From: Candidatus Colwellia aromaticivorans
GTDB taxonomy: Bacteria > Pseudomonadota > Gammaproteobacteria > Enterobacterales > Alteromonadaceae
NCBI RefSeq assembly: GCF_003333305.1
Contig: NZ_QOLD01000101.1
Location: 1-55,249 of the forward strand
Direction: 5' to 3'
DNA: 55,249 nucleotides
Shown: positions 9,020 to 18,687 of the stretch, one piece after another
How the letters are laid out: each line of letters begins with the position of its first letter
Position numbering within the stretch: the stretch's first letter is position 1
The notes under the pieces: generated by a model
What the model was told of the DNA's origin: nothing
The model's input: only the letters and a program-made list of their open reading frames with translations
The model's database searches: none
Translations under genes and position numbers: made by a program

Positions 9020-11824
9020 ATGACAACTTTGCCAGAAAAATCTTTGCAAATTTCTTCAAAAATAAACCAACCACTTATTTTAGTTGATGGCTCATCTTAT
9101 TTATTTCGCGCTTATCATGTGCCTTATCTGCAAGCATTATCTACTGCAAGTGGCCAATCTACTGGCGCAATTACTGGTGTATTGAATATGCTGGGTAGTT
9201 TGAAAAAAGACTACCCAAATGGCAATATCATCGCTATTTTCGATGCTAAAGGTAAAACCTTTCGCAATGATATGTATCCAGAATACAAAGCAAATCGTCC
9301 ACCAATGCCGGATGATTTACGTACTCAAATTGCACCTTTACACGATATTATTAGTGCGATGGGTTTACCGCTTTTAGTTATTCCTGGGGTTGAGGCCGAT
9401 GATGTTATTGGCACATTGGCAAAACAAGCAGATGAGCTTGGGATTGAAACGGTCATTTCTACCGGCGATAAAGACATGGCGCAGCTAGTAACGCCTCATG
9501 TTCGTTTGATTAATACCATGACAGATGTAGAGATGGACGTTGCGGGTGTTAGTGAAAAATTTGGTGTTCGACCTGATCAAATCATCGATTACCTTGCCTT
9601 GATGGGCGACAAAGTGGATAACATTCCAGGCGTAGTGAAGTGTGGCCCCAAAACAGCGGTTAAATGGTTAGCAGAACATGGCACATTAGATGAAGTGATT
9701 GCCAACGCGGACAAAGTGAAAGGAAAAATTGGTGAAAACCTACGTGATGCATTAGCACAATTACCGCTGTCTTATCAATTGGCGACCATTAAATGTGATG
9801 TTGAATTAGCGCAAACTGCGGCAGAATTAGCGCCCAATGAACCAGACACTGATGCATTAAGATTGCTTTATCAAGAGTTTGAACTGAAACGTTTGTTAGC
9901 TGGTTTAGATAAAGGTAGCAGCGGTGAACAAACAACGAGTACGTCTAAGGTAAAAGCGAAGGTTAGTGTAGCTGAATCGATGGGTATTGAGGTTGCTACA
10001 GTAGAAGTCGCTGAAAGTGAATACGATATAATATTCGACAAAGAAGTGTTTACTAACTGGTTAGATAAATTAAAAACCAGTGATGCTTTTGCCTTTGATA
10101 CTGAAACTACGAGTATCAATTATATGAAAGCCGAACTTGTCGGTTTATCATTTGCCGTAGAAGTGGGCAAGGCTGCTTATGTACCGCTGACTCATGATTA
10201 CGTCGGCGCACCCGAGCAACTCGACCGAGACTGGGTATTGGCACAATTAAAGCCATTATTAGAAAGTACTAGTATTAAAAAAGTTGGCCAAAATTTAAAG
10301 TACGATGCCAATGTATTAAGTCATTATGATATTAAATTGCAAGGTGTTGCTTTTGATACCATGATTGAATCTTATTGTTATAACAGTGTTGCTACGCGCC
10401 ATAATATGGATGCGTTAGCGCTTAAATATCTTGATTATAAAACGGTTCATTTTGAGGATATTGCCGGTAAAGGGGCAAAGCAATTAACCTTTAATCAAAT
10501 AGAGATTGAAAAGGCAGGTCAATACGCCGCAGAAGATGCAGATATAACCCTACGTTTACACCAAGCTATTTTTCCTGCACTTGAGCAGTTACCTGAGCAG
10601 CTTAGTGTTTATAACGATATTGAAATACCGTTAATGCCAGTATTGGCACAAATGGAGCAAACAGGGGTGTTGATTGATTGCGATATACTCGATCAGCAAA
10701 GCCAAAGTATCGGCCAGCGATTAGACGAATTAGAAATTGAAGCCCATAATATTGCCGGAAAAAGTTTTAACCTTAGCTCTCCTAAACAATTACAACAAAT
10801 ATTGTTTGAAGAGTTAAAAATTCCTGTTATTAAAAAAACCCCCAAAGGTGCCCCTTCTACTGCCGAAGAAGTGTTACAAGAGCTGGCGCTTGATTATCCA
10901 TTGCCAAAAGTGATTCTAGAAAACCGCGGTTTGAGTAAGTTAAAATCAACCTATACAGATAAATTACCTTTAATGGTTAGCCCTAAAACAGGACGAGTAC
11001 ATACTTCTTATCATCAGGCAGTAACCGCGACCGGGCGTTTATCATCAACCGATCCAAACTTACAAAATATTCCAATTCGTTCTGAGCAAGGCCGTAAAAT
11101 ACGCCGCGCTTTTATCGCCCCTAAAGATCATAAAATTGTAGCCATTGATTACTCACAAATAGAATTGCGGATCATGGCGCACTTATCTAATGATAAAGGT
11201 TTAGTGACAGCGTTTAGTGAGGGTAAAGATGTTCATCGTGCTACAGCCGCTGAAATTTTTGCCGTTGAACTGGATGAAGTAACTACAGATCAACGACGTA
11301 GCGCTAAAGCGATTAACTTTGGGTTGATCTACGGCATGTCAGCATTCGGTCTAGCTAAGCAATTGAATATTGGTCGTCATCAAGCACAAGAGTATCAAGA
11401 TAAATACTTTGAACGCTACCCTGGCGTATTAACGTATATGGAAGAGACTCGCCAACAAGCGAGTGAACAAGGTTTTGTAGAAACGTTATATGGTCGTCGA
11501 TTATATTTACCAGACATTAATGCTAAAAATGGACTGCGTAAAAAAGCAGCAGAACGTGCCGCTATTAATGCTCCTATGCAAGGTACAGCGGCAGATATCA
11601 TTAAAAAAGCTATGTTAGCCGTTGCGGCTTGGTTATCTGAACAAAATGATGATCGCATTAAAATGACCATGCAAGTACACGATGAATTAATTTTTGAAAT
11701 CCATCAAGATATTGTGGAAGAAACTACGGCTAAATTAGTTGAGCTGATGAATAATGCGGTTGAATTAAGTGTGCCGTTAATTGCTGAAGCAGGGATAGGG
11801 GATAACTGGGAAGAAGCGCATTAG
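9020..11824 (+). CDS. polA: DNA polymerase I
   Basis: A 934-residue repair and Okazaki-fragment polymerase (E. coli 928). The N-terminal 5'-3' exonuclease includes LILVDGSSYLFRAYH and PGVEADDVIGTLA. The central 3'-5' exonuclease motif FDTETTS is intact, so proofreading is likely retained. Polymerase motif A is IDYSQIELR, motif B lies around RRSAKAINFGLIYGMS, and motif C is MQVHDELIFEI. The ATG at 9020 gives the family N-terminus; an upstream in-frame ATG at 8972 would add 16 unconserved residues. No strong ribosome-binding site precedes either. Single-gene unit with its own terminator; recG converges from the other side. Confidence 0.96.
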   Translation: MTTLPEKSLQISSKINQPLILVDGSSYLFRAYHVPYLQALSTASGQSTGAITGVLNMLGSLKKDYPNGNIIAIFDAKGKTFRNDMYPEYKANRPPMPDDLRTQIAPLHDIISAMGLPLLVIPGVEADDVIGTLAKQADELGIETVISTGDKDMAQLVTPHVRLINTMTDVEMDVAGVSEKFGVRPDQIIDYLALMGDKVDNIPGVVKCGPKTAVKWLAEHGTLDEVIANADKVKGKIGENLRDALAQLPLSYQLATIKCDVELAQTAAELAPNEPDTDALRLLYQEFELKRLLAGLDKGSSGEQTTSTSKVKAKVSVAESMGIEVATVEVAESEYDIIFDKEVFTNWLDKLKTSDAFAFDTETTSINYMKAELVGLSFAVEVGKAAYVPLTHDYVGAPEQLDRDWVLAQLKPLLESTSIKKVGQNLKYDANVLSHYDIKLQGVAFDTMIESYCYNSVATRHNMDALALKYLDYKTVHFEDIAGKGAKQLTFNQIEIEKAGQYAAEDADITLRLHQAIFPALEQLPEQLSVYNDIEIPLMPVLAQMEQTGVLIDCDILDQQSQSIGQRLDELEIEAHNIAGKSFNLSSPKQLQQILFEELKIPVIKKTPKGAPSTAEEVLQELALDYPLPKVILENRGLSKLKSTYTDKLPLMVSPKTGRVHTSYHQAVTATGRLSSTDPNLQNIPIRSEQGRKIRRAFIAPKDHKIVAIDYSQIELRIMAHLSNDKGLVTAFSEGKDVHRATAAEIFAVELDEVTTDQRRSAKAINFGLIYGMSAFGLAKQLNIGRHQAQEYQDKYFERYPGVLTYMEETRQQASEQGFVETLYGRRLYLPDINAKNGLRKKAAERAAINAPMQGTAADIIKKAMLAVAAWLSEQNDDRIKMTMQVHDELIFEIHQDIVEETTAKLVELMNNAVELSVPLIAEAGIGDNWEEAH

Positions 11825-11924
11825 GTTTTAAGTTAGGCTTTAATTTGAAAGTTTATAGTGCAAAGTAAGTTCTTATCTATTACACAGTAACTATTCCTAT
11901 TGTGTTGTGTGTTCCATGTTTTTA

Positions 11925-11956
11925 CTGCCAACCTGTTTCAGGTTGGCAGATTTTTT
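11925..11956 (+). terminator. Rho-independent terminator of polA
   Basis: CTGCCAACCTG (11925-11935) pairs perfectly with CAGGTTGGCAG (11939-11949) around a TTT loop, followed by ATTTTTT. No T-run follows on the opposite strand, so it serves polA and not the convergent recG. Confidence 0.93.
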
Positions 11957-11994
11957 GTTTTTATAACTTTGAAAATAAAACTATAAGCATGAAG

Positions 11995-14136
11995 CTATGC
12001 GTTTGAGTAGCGCTCTTTATTACCAAGCCAACGTTGAATAAGTGCTTGAGCGCATTCAGGGTTTTGGCGTGATAATAAATAAGCTTTTTGTTTAATGTCA
12101 GGAATAAGGTAACCATCGCGGACTAAATCGGCAATTTTCAATTCTGCTAAACCCGTTTGACGGGTACCGAGTAATTCGCCGGGGCCTCTGATTTCTAAAT
12201 CTTTTTCAGCAATAACAAAACCGTCATTACTTTCTCTCAATACCGCTAAACGCTTAGTGGCAGTTTTTGACAGTGGCGCTTTGTATAATAATACACAATG
12301 TGACGCGACTGAGCCTCTACCCACACGGCCGCGTAATTGATGTAGTTGCGCTAAGCCTAAACGTTCAGGATTTTCTATTACCATTAAGCTGGCATTGGGT
12401 ACATCAACGCCCACTTCAATCACGGTGGTTGCAATAAGCAGGTGGATTTCACCCGCTTTAAAGCGAGTCATAATCTCTTGTTTTTCTGCCGCTTTCATTC
12501 GTCCATGAACAAGGCCTATTTTTAGCTCAGGTAGTTGTGCTTGCAAATGTAATGCAGTGTCTTCTGCTGCTTGGCATTGTAATACTTCCGACTCTTCAAT
12601 TAACGTGCAAACCCAATACGCTTGACGGTTGTCATTGGTACAACCTTCTCTAATACGCTCAATAACATTTTCGCGACGAGCATCGGGTAGGGCAACCGTA
12701 TTGATTGGTGTTCGTCCGGGCGGTAGTTCATCAATAACCGAAGTGTCTAAATCAGCATATGCGGTCATGGCTAAAGTGCGAGGAATAGGCGTGGCAGTCA
12801 TAATTAATTGATGTGGGTAATTATCATCAAAAACGCCTTTTTCTCGTAGTGATAGCCGTTGATGAACACCAAATTTGTGTTGCTCATCAATAATAACTAA
12901 AACTAACTTGTTAAATTCAACATCAGCTTGAAACAATGCATGGGTACCGACAACCATTTGCATTTCGCCACTGGCCATTTTTTCGAGTGCTAAACGACGC
13001 GCTTTGGCTTTGGTTTTTCCGGCGAGCCAACCAACGCTTATATTAAGTGGAGTAAACCAATTAGCAAAATTAATGGCGTGTTGTTCGGCTAATATTTCTG
13101 TTGGCGCCATTAGCGCCACTTGATAACCTTGACTGATGGCTGTTAATGCAGCTAGGGCTGCTACGAGGGTTTTACCTGAGCCAACATCACCTTGGACTAA
13201 GCGCATCATGGGTTGAGATTTAGCTAAGTCAGTTTTTATTTCTTTTACTACGCGCGCTTGTGCTTTAGTAGGCGAAAAAGGTAGCGCGTTTAAAAAGGAG
13301 CCTTCAGCGGAATAAGAGCCTTCAGCGGAATAAGAGTCTTTAGTGGAATAAGAGCCCTCAATTGCTTGTTCAAGGGTTAATGAAACAGCATGATGAACAT
13401 CACTACTTTGTCTGAGTTTAAGCATACTTAAATTATGAGCAATTAACTCTTCTTTGATCAAACGTAATTGCGCAGGGTGTTTACCAAGCTCAAGTTGACT
13501 AGTCGAAGCATCGGGCGGAGGCCTATGAATTATTGCTAATGCTTGTGCTAGTGAATAATGCTCGTCGAATAAATGGCTAGGTAATAACTCTTCCACTTGT
13601 CCACGTTGAAGTCGAATAAGTGCTTGATCGGTTAGGTTACGCAGTGAAATTTGTTTTAAACCATCAGTAGTGGGGTAAACCGGTGTTAAGGTTTCTTCCA
13701 TTGGCGTCAAAGCACGATCATCGTCTAAAGAACGGTATTCAGGGTGCACTATTTGAAAGCCGTTTGGACCGCGTTTTATTTCGCCATAACAACGAATAGT
13801 TTGTCCGACACTTAAGCTGTTTTTTTGACTAGCCGAGAAGCTGAAAAAACATAATTGTACATTGCCAGTACCATCATTTACGTTGACTACCATCATCCGG
13901 CGTTTACCATGGGTAAGCTGATTGCTGGTTATTTCGCCGATGATATTAGTATGTGTACCCACAAGGCAGTCTCGAATAGTGGATACGCGGGTTCTGTCTT
14001 CATAGCGAAGTGGTAAATGAAATAATAAATCTTGCACAGACAATAAACTCAATTTTTCTAGTCTTTTTGCCATACTTGGGCCAACACCTTTGAGTGTTGT
14101 TAGGGCGACTTGAGAGAGTTTGGTCAATGCTTCCAT
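11995..14136 (-). CDS. recG: ATP-dependent DNA helicase RecG
   Basis: A 713-residue branched-DNA helicase that reverses stalled forks. It has an N-terminal wedge/OB domain (LKGVGPSMAKRLEKL, then the LPLRYEDRT segment), Walker A GDVGSGKTLVA at about 318-328, DEQH box at about 418, motif MTATPIPRTLAMTAY, and the C-terminal QLRGRVGRG motif. Residues 261-278 carry an in-frame triple repeat of the type SYSAEG encoded by an 18-bp tandem repeat (13301-13354), located in the linker between wedge and helicase domains. E. coli RecG has 693 residues; the extra length is accounted for mainly by this insertion. It follows trmH in the same direction with a 32-base gap. Confidence 0.95.
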   Translation of the reverse strand: MEALTKLSQVALTTLKGVGPSMAKRLEKLSLLSVQDLLFHLPLRYEDRTRVSTIRDCLVGTHTNIIGEITSNQLTHGKRRMMVVNVNDGTGNVQLCFFSFSASQKNSLSVGQTIRCYGEIKRGPNGFQIVHPEYRSLDDDRALTPMEETLTPVYPTTDGLKQISLRNLTDQALIRLQRGQVEELLPSHLFDEHYSLAQALAIIHRPPPDASTSQLELGKHPAQLRLIKEELIAHNLSMLKLRQSSDVHHAVSLTLEQAIEGSYSTKDSYSAEGSYSAEGSFLNALPFSPTKAQARVVKEIKTDLAKSQPMMRLVQGDVGSGKTLVAALAALTAISQGYQVALMAPTEILAEQHAINFANWFTPLNISVGWLAGKTKAKARRLALEKMASGEMQMVVGTHALFQADVEFNKLVLVIIDEQHKFGVHQRLSLREKGVFDDNYPHQLIMTATPIPRTLAMTAYADLDTSVIDELPPGRTPINTVALPDARRENVIERIREGCTNDNRQAYWVCTLIEESEVLQCQAAEDTALHLQAQLPELKIGLVHGRMKAAEKQEIMTRFKAGEIHLLIATTVIEVGVDVPNASLMVIENPERLGLAQLHQLRGRVGRGSVASHCVLLYKAPLSKTATKRLAVLRESNDGFVIAEKDLEIRGPGELLGTRQTGLAELKIADLVRDGYLIPDIKQKAYLLSRQNPECAQALIQRWLGNKERYSNA
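13301..13354 (-). repeat. Three 18-bp tandem repeats inside recG
   Basis: CCTTCAGCGGAATAAGAG occurs at 13301-13318 and exactly again at 13319-13336. A third copy at 13337-13354 has three substitutions. The unit length keeps frame and adds six residues per copy to RecG. Confidence 0.9.
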
Positions 14137-14168
14137 GATGATTTTTGGTTTAAAACCGTTCTTGGTAA

Positions 14169-14876
14169 TTAATCATCAAGGTGCTGCCAAGCTTTTTTAT
14201 TCATTTGCATTTTTTGCCACCATATTTCTTCAGCAACAATTTGTCCTTCTTCATCTATAATCGGATAAGGTAAGCCCTTGCGCTGACAAGCTTCGGCAAA
14301 AATAGGATGACCACCCTCAAATAAAACACGCTGTCGGCGTTCGTGACTCAGCTTGGGTTTATCATACATACCGGCTAATTGTCGTTGGCGCTGTGCTTCG
14401 TATAACACCACTGAACAGGCAACTGAAACATTAAGCGATTGCACCATGCCAACCATAGGAACAACAATATCTTGATCTGCTAATGCTAAGGCAACATCGG
14501 AAGTGCCAAATTTCTCTTGTCCCAAGATAATAGCCGTGGGCTTAGTGTAATCAATTTCACGAAAGTCGACAGCAGTATCAGATAAGTTCGTCACCAATAT
14601 TTGCATGCCTTGCGCTTTCATGGCGGCAATTGCATCAGCCGTTTTATGATAATTATGAACATCAATCCAGTTTTGGCTTCCTGCAGCGCTACCGCCACGG
14701 ACTTCTGCTTCTTCACTTTTCCATACGGCATGTACATCACTAACGCCAATAGCATCACAAGTGCGCACTACTGCAGCTAAATTATGGCTTTTATGTAAAC
14801 CTTCCATACACACGGTAAGATCTGGCTGGCGCTTATCAAGCATGGTATTGATGCGTTTTAGTCTTTTTGGAGTCAT
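14169..14876 (-). CDS. trmH: tRNA (guanosine18-2'-O)-methyltransferase
   Basis: A 235-residue SPOUT-class methyltransferase that modifies Gm18 in the D-loop of tRNAs. Visible motifs are HNLAAVVRTCDAIGV near residue 30, AIILGQEKFGTSD around 130, and the knot-forming SLNVSVACSVVLYEAQRQR around 155-173, matching TrmH/SpoU. Length agrees with E. coli TrmH (229). It lies between ridA and recG, in the conserved spoT-trmH-recG order, but a 169-bp repeat separates it from ridA. Confidence 0.93.
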   Translation of the reverse strand: MTPKRLKRINTMLDKRQPDLTVCMEGLHKSHNLAAVVRTCDAIGVSDVHAVWKSEEAEVRGGSAAGSQNWIDVHNYHKTADAIAAMKAQGMQILVTNLSDTAVDFREIDYTKPTAIILGQEKFGTSDVALALADQDIVVPMVGMVQSLNVSVACSVVLYEAQRQRQLAGMYDKPKLSHERRQRVLFEGGHPIFAEACQRKGLPYPIIDEEGQIVAEEIWWQKMQMNKKAWQHLDD

Positions 14877-14906
14877 AGTTTTGTTATTAGTAAAGTTAAT
14901 ATTTTA

Positions 14907-15075
14907 GTAACTATTCACCTATCGTCACTCCCGAGGTCTTTAAATCGGGAGTCTAGACTTTTAAACACTGAGATTCCAGCTTCAGCTTTGGTGTCCAGAC
15001 CAAAGCTAGACCCTACGTCCTGTAGACAAAGACACAACTGGAATGACGGAAATACTAGGTATGGTGAATAGTTAC
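14907..15075 (-). repeat. 169-bp palindromic repeat (family 1, copy 2, inverted)
   Basis: Same element as copy 1 but in the opposite orientation, somewhat more diverged. It starts GTAACTATTCACC and ends ATGGTGAATAGTTAC. One end lies 21 bases from the ridA stop codon and the other 30 bases from the trmH start. Confidence 0.85.
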
Positions 15076-15096
15076 ATATTTTAAATGAATAATATG

Positions 15097-15486
15097 CTAG
15101 TTGACGTTGGGTAATTCCATAACCCCATCAATTTCAATATCAACATCTTTTGGTAGCTTAGATATTTGAATTGCGGCACGCGCAGGATAAGGTTGTTGAA
15201 AATATTTCGCCATAATTTCATTAACCGTGGCAAAGTTACTTAGGTCAGTCATAAAAATGTTCACTTTCACCATGTCATTGATACTACCACCTGCTGCTTC
15301 ACATACGGCAGAAAGGTTTTTAAATACTTGTTCGGTTTGCTCAGCGAAACCACCATCGACTACTGCCATCGTTTCAGGAATAAGTGGGATTTGTCCAGAT
15401 AAATAAACCGTATTATTTACTTTGACGGCTTGGCTATAGGTACCGATAGCACTAGGTGCTTGATCTGTAGAGATGATGCTTTTCAT
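15097..15486 (-). CDS. ridA: Reactive intermediate/imine deaminase RidA
   Basis: A 129-residue YjgF/YER057c/UK114 family protein that hydrolyses 2-aminoacrylate and related imines released by PLP enzymes. The family arginine is in [13 protein letters not shown] (about residue 104), followed by [23 protein letters not shown] lies near the N-terminus. It is a cytoplasmic trimer in the family. Placed directly after spoT (61-base gap) on the same strand, so likely co-transcribed with it. Confidence 0.94.
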   Translation of the reverse strand: MKSIISTDQAPSAIGTYSQAVKVNNTVYLSGQIPLIPETMAVVDGGFAEQTEQVFKNLSAVCEAAGGSINDMVKVNIFMTDLSNFATVNEIMAKYFQQPYPARAAIQISKLPKDVDIEIDGVMELPNVN

Positions 15487-15547
15487 TTTATTTCCTGCTA
15501 ATTTATTTTTGTGTTTTCGTCACGAGTAACTCGCTACTTGTCACTTT

Positions 15548-17656
15548 TTATTTATTACGGATGACGCGTTGAACATCAACCATTACCTTAATTTTTCTTA
15601 TAATATCAGCTAAATGAATACGGTCACGACAGGTTATTTCCATATCGATAATATAAAGACCCGCTTCTTTTTCGCCCGAATTTAAACTATGTACATTGGA
15701 GCCACACTTGGCTATTACGTTAGTTAGCTGTGCTAATGCACCTTGATGGTTGATTATTTCTATTCTAAGTTTAGCAATAAACTCTTTATCGATATCACTA
15801 TCCCATTTTACTGGGAATAAAGCGCCAGACTCATAGCCTTTAATGTTTGTACAGCCTTGTTGGTGCACCATCAAGCCCTTTCCTGGACTTAAATAGGCTA
15901 AAATTGTATCCCCTGGAATAGGGCGGCAACACTTTCCATAATTAACTAACATTCCCTCGGTACCCTTAATAGGCATTTTGGCTTTGCTGTTTGTTGGGGT
16001 TAATTCACTGTCTTCAGTAAATTCATCGGTAAGTCGTCTGGCTATACCAATACTTAACGCATTACCTAAGCCAATATTAGTCAATAAGCCATCTAAATCC
16101 TTATTACCATTTTGCTGTATAACCGCGTCAATTTTATCTTCGGGTATATCGTCAAGTGATATGTTGCCTAAAGCATGATTTAATAAGCGTAACCCTAGTG
16201 CTTTTGATTCTGTTTTTTCTCGACTGCGTAAATAAGTTCTTATTTGCAAACGAGCCTTTGCCGTTACTACAAAGTTGAGCCAGGTAGCGTTAGGTCTAGC
16301 TGCAGCAGACGTGATTACTTCAATAGTTTGTCCGGAATATAATGCTCGGCTCATAGGGTAAGGTTTGCGATCAACTTTTACGCCTACGCATGAATTACCA
16401 ACGTCTGTGTGCACCGCATAAGCAAAATCAACTGCGGTAGCGCCCATCGGTAATTCAATAATACGCCCTTCTGGGGTAAACACGTAAATTTCTTCTGGAA
16501 ATAGGTCGGATTTTACATTTTCGATAAATTCAAAAGAACTACCGGCGCTTTGTTGTAATTCTAGTAAGCTTTGCATCCAACGACGAGCTTTCATTTGTGC
16601 AGTAGTGTCGGCGTTACCACCACCTTCTTTATATAACCAATGAGCGGCAACGCCCCTATCAGCCATTTGTTCCATGCCTTTGGTTCTGATTTGTATTTCA
16701 ACAGGGATCCCATGAGGGCCAATGAGCGAAGTATGTAACGAACGATAACCATTAGTTTTAGGAATGGCGATATAATCTTTAAAGCGACCGTCAATGGGTT
16801 TAAATAAGTTATGCATAGCGCCTAATGCGCGATAACAATCGTCGATTTTATCGCCAACAATCACGCGAAAGGCGTAAATATCCATGACCTCATTGAACAT
16901 CAGCTCTTTATTAAGCATTTTACGATAAATAGAGTATAGGTGCTTTTCTCTACCGATAATTTCAGCGTCAATATCGCTCTCAGATAAGCGTGCTGATATT
17001 TCTTCTTGGATATTATTAATAATGGCTTTTCGATTACCGCGAGCGCTACTTACTGCTGACTTCAGTGCTCTAGAACGCATAGGGTAAAGCGCCTGAAAGC
17101 CGAGTAATTCCAATTCATTTTTAATATCATGAATACCAAGACGGTTAGCGATGGGGGCATAAATTTCAAGCGTTTCACGGGCTATACGACGGCGTTTATC
17201 GGGGCGTAAAGCTCCAAGAGTACGCATGTTATGGGTTCTGTCAGCTAATTTAATTAAAATAACACGTATATCTTGCACCATGGCCAAAACCATTTTACGG
17301 AAGTTTTCTGCTTGCATTTCTTCTTTATTATCGAACTTTAGCTTATCGAGTTTACTCACCCCCTCAACGAGTTCTGCAACCGTATGACCAAATAATTCTG
17401 CGAGCTCATCTTTAGTAACCGGGGTGTCTTCTATAACGTCATGCAGTAGTGCTGCCATTAAGGTTTCATGATCTAGATTCATTTGGGCTAGATTAACTGC
17501 TACGGCAACCGGATGAGTAATATAAGGGTCACCGCTTGAACGCATTTGACCATCGTGTGCATCTCTTGCTACAAGATAGGCATCTTTGAGCAGGTCTACT
17601 TGCACTTTTGATAGGTAAGTAGAGCTTAATTCTTTTAATGGTTCAAATAGATACAC
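15548..17656 (-). CDS. spoT: Bifunctional (p)ppGpp synthetase/hydrolase SpoT
   Basis: A 702-residue RelA/SpoT homologue, same length as E. coli SpoT. It has an N-terminal HD hydrolase (HDGQMRSSGDPYITHP at about 34-49, LLHDVIEDT at about 70-78), a synthetase domain with YRSLHTSLIG, a TGS domain (EEIYVFTPEGRIIELP), a helical/zinc-finger region with GKCCRPIPGD, and a C-terminal ACT domain. The intact HD motif supports an active hydrolase; whether the synthetase is strong or weak is not readable. ATG with GGAG upstream. A 313-bp repeat and a terminator separate it from rpoZ, so it probably has its own promoter, unlike the compact E. coli operon. Confidence 0.96.
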   Translation of the reverse strand: MYLFEPLKELSSTYLSKVQVDLLKDAYLVARDAHDGQMRSSGDPYITHPVAVAVNLAQMNLDHETLMAALLHDVIEDTPVTKDELAELFGHTVAELVEGVSKLDKLKFDNKEEMQAENFRKMVLAMVQDIRVILIKLADRTHNMRTLGALRPDKRRRIARETLEIYAPIANRLGIHDIKNELELLGFQALYPMRSRALKSAVSSARGNRKAIINNIQEEISARLSESDIDAEIIGREKHLYSIYRKMLNKELMFNEVMDIYAFRVIVGDKIDDCYRALGAMHNLFKPIDGRFKDYIAIPKTNGYRSLHTSLIGPHGIPVEIQIRTKGMEQMADRGVAAHWLYKEGGGNADTTAQMKARRWMQSLLELQQSAGSSFEFIENVKSDLFPEEIYVFTPEGRIIELPMGATAVDFAYAVHTDVGNSCVGVKVDRKPYPMSRALYSGQTIEVITSAAARPNATWLNFVVTAKARLQIRTYLRSREKTESKALGLRLLNHALGNISLDDIPEDKIDAVIQQNGNKDLDGLLTNIGLGNALSIGIARRLTDEFTEDSELTPTNSKAKMPIKGTEGMLVNYGKCCRPIPGDTILAYLSPGKGLMVHQQGCTNIKGYESGALFPVKWDSDIDKEFIAKLRIEIINHQGALAQLTNVIAKCGSNVHSLNSGEKEAGLYIIDMEITCRDRIHLADIIRKIKVMVDVQRVIRNK

Positions 17657-17735
17657 CTATCACTCCCAATTGATGGTAAATGACTAGAATACGTGGCTTT
17701 GCGTCAAATGCAAAGTAAATTGTGAAGTCATCTGT

Positions 17736-18048
17736 ATACCCGCTCCACTTGAATATACTCGTTTCAGGAAGTCTTAGCGATTCATAATCAAGGCACATTT
17801 TTTTATTAAGGGTCATTCCCTTAAAAAGAAATGTAACGCAGAGTATTATTTGCTCAGCCTTCCCCAAAGGGCTGGTTTAGAAACGCTTTATACTGCGTTA
17901 TTGATTTTGAGAATGGCGCTACATGGATGTAGCTTACTAGATAATGCAGGAGCACATTATCCTGAACAACCATTCTCTTCAATCAATGCCTTGCCTAAAG
18001 GCGTTTCTAATTCCAGCTGAAATCGGCATATTCAAGTGGAACGGGTAT
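17736..18048. repeat. 313-bp palindromic-ended repeat (family 2, copy b)
   Basis: ATACCCGCTCCACTTGAATA at the left (from 17736) and ATATTCAAGTGGAACGGGTA at the right (from 18028) form terminal inverted repeats. The 29-bp core shared with copies a and c lies at 17968-17996 in inverted orientation. An extra internal palindromic segment around 17915-17965 (TACATGGATGTAGC region) is absent from the other copies. It occupies the space between spoT and the rpoZ terminator. Confidence 0.8.
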
Positions 18049-18060
18049 GGTACAATAAGC

Positions 18061-18114
18061 AATAAAAAACGCGTAACTTATTTTCTATTAGTAATAGAGA
18101 AAAGTTACGCGTTT
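18061..18114 (-). terminator. Rho-independent terminator of rpoZ
   Basis: AAACGCGTAACTT (18067-18079) pairs perfectly with AAGTTACGCGTTT (18102-18114). On the minus strand the stem is followed by GTTTTTTATT. It lies about 30 bases after the rpoZ stop and would separate rpoZ from spoT. Confidence 0.85.
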
Positions 18115-18142
18115 ACAAGGAAAAGTAAGCGTGGTTGCTTGT

Positions 18143-18430
18143 TTAACCTAATTCTTGTGTTTGACTACCAACAATTGCCGCAACGGCATCTAATTCAGCA
18201 CTGTCTTGCTGAATTTGTGCTTGGCGATCTGATGTATCCATTAAAGCATCGGTAATTAAACCTGCTTCAATTTCACGTAAAGCCAATACGGTTGGTTTGT
18301 CATTTTCGACTTCAACCAAAGGGTCTTTACCGCCCGTTGCAATTTGACGAGCACGACGTGATGCAACTAACACCAAATCAAAACGATTACCGACTTTTTC
18401 TACGGCATCTTCAACAGTTACGCGAGCCAT
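18143..18430 (-). CDS. rpoZ: RNA polymerase omega subunit
   Basis: A 95-residue omega subunit that assists beta-prime folding in RNA polymerase. The start [34 protein letters not shown] is the family signature, followed by [16 protein letters not shown]. coli RpoZ has 91 residues. It lies in the usual gmk-rpoZ-spoT order, but a terminator and a repeat now follow it. Confidence 0.97.
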   Translation of the reverse strand: MARVTVEDAVEKVGNRFDLVLVASRRARQIATGGKDPLVEVENDKPTVLALREIEAGLITDALMDTSDRQAQIQQDSAELDAVAAIVGSQTQELG

Positions 18431-18484
18431 TTGGTCACTCCAACTAAATTTATAAAATAGCGCTGCATTTTACTGATCGATAGG

Positions 18485-18652
18485 TCATTTAGCAAGTAAA
18501 AGACTTTGTTCGGGCATAAATTGTAGTACATTAATTTTTTTGTTATCTGAATTTTCTACTTTAGCGGCTAAATAGCCTTTAACACCGCTTTGCATAAAGT
18601 CGTATTTATCAATGTGATGTTGAACTAATAAGTAGGTAACTCTCTTACGTGT
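18485..18652 (-). pseudogene. Possible decayed gene fragment between gmk and rpoZ
   Basis: A 55-codon open stretch ends at TGA 18485-18487 and reads GVKGYLAAKVENSDNKKINV and FMPEQSLLLAK near its end, with protein-like composition. It has a stop immediately upstream (complement of 18653-18655) and no suitable start, while a second frame reads IFIYRAGDKHVRELPTY just before it. This looks like a frameshifted remnant, though chance is possible. I do not recognise the parent family. Confidence 0.25.
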
Positions 18653-18687
18653 TTATCGCCAGCACGATAAATAAAGATCAACAGCCC

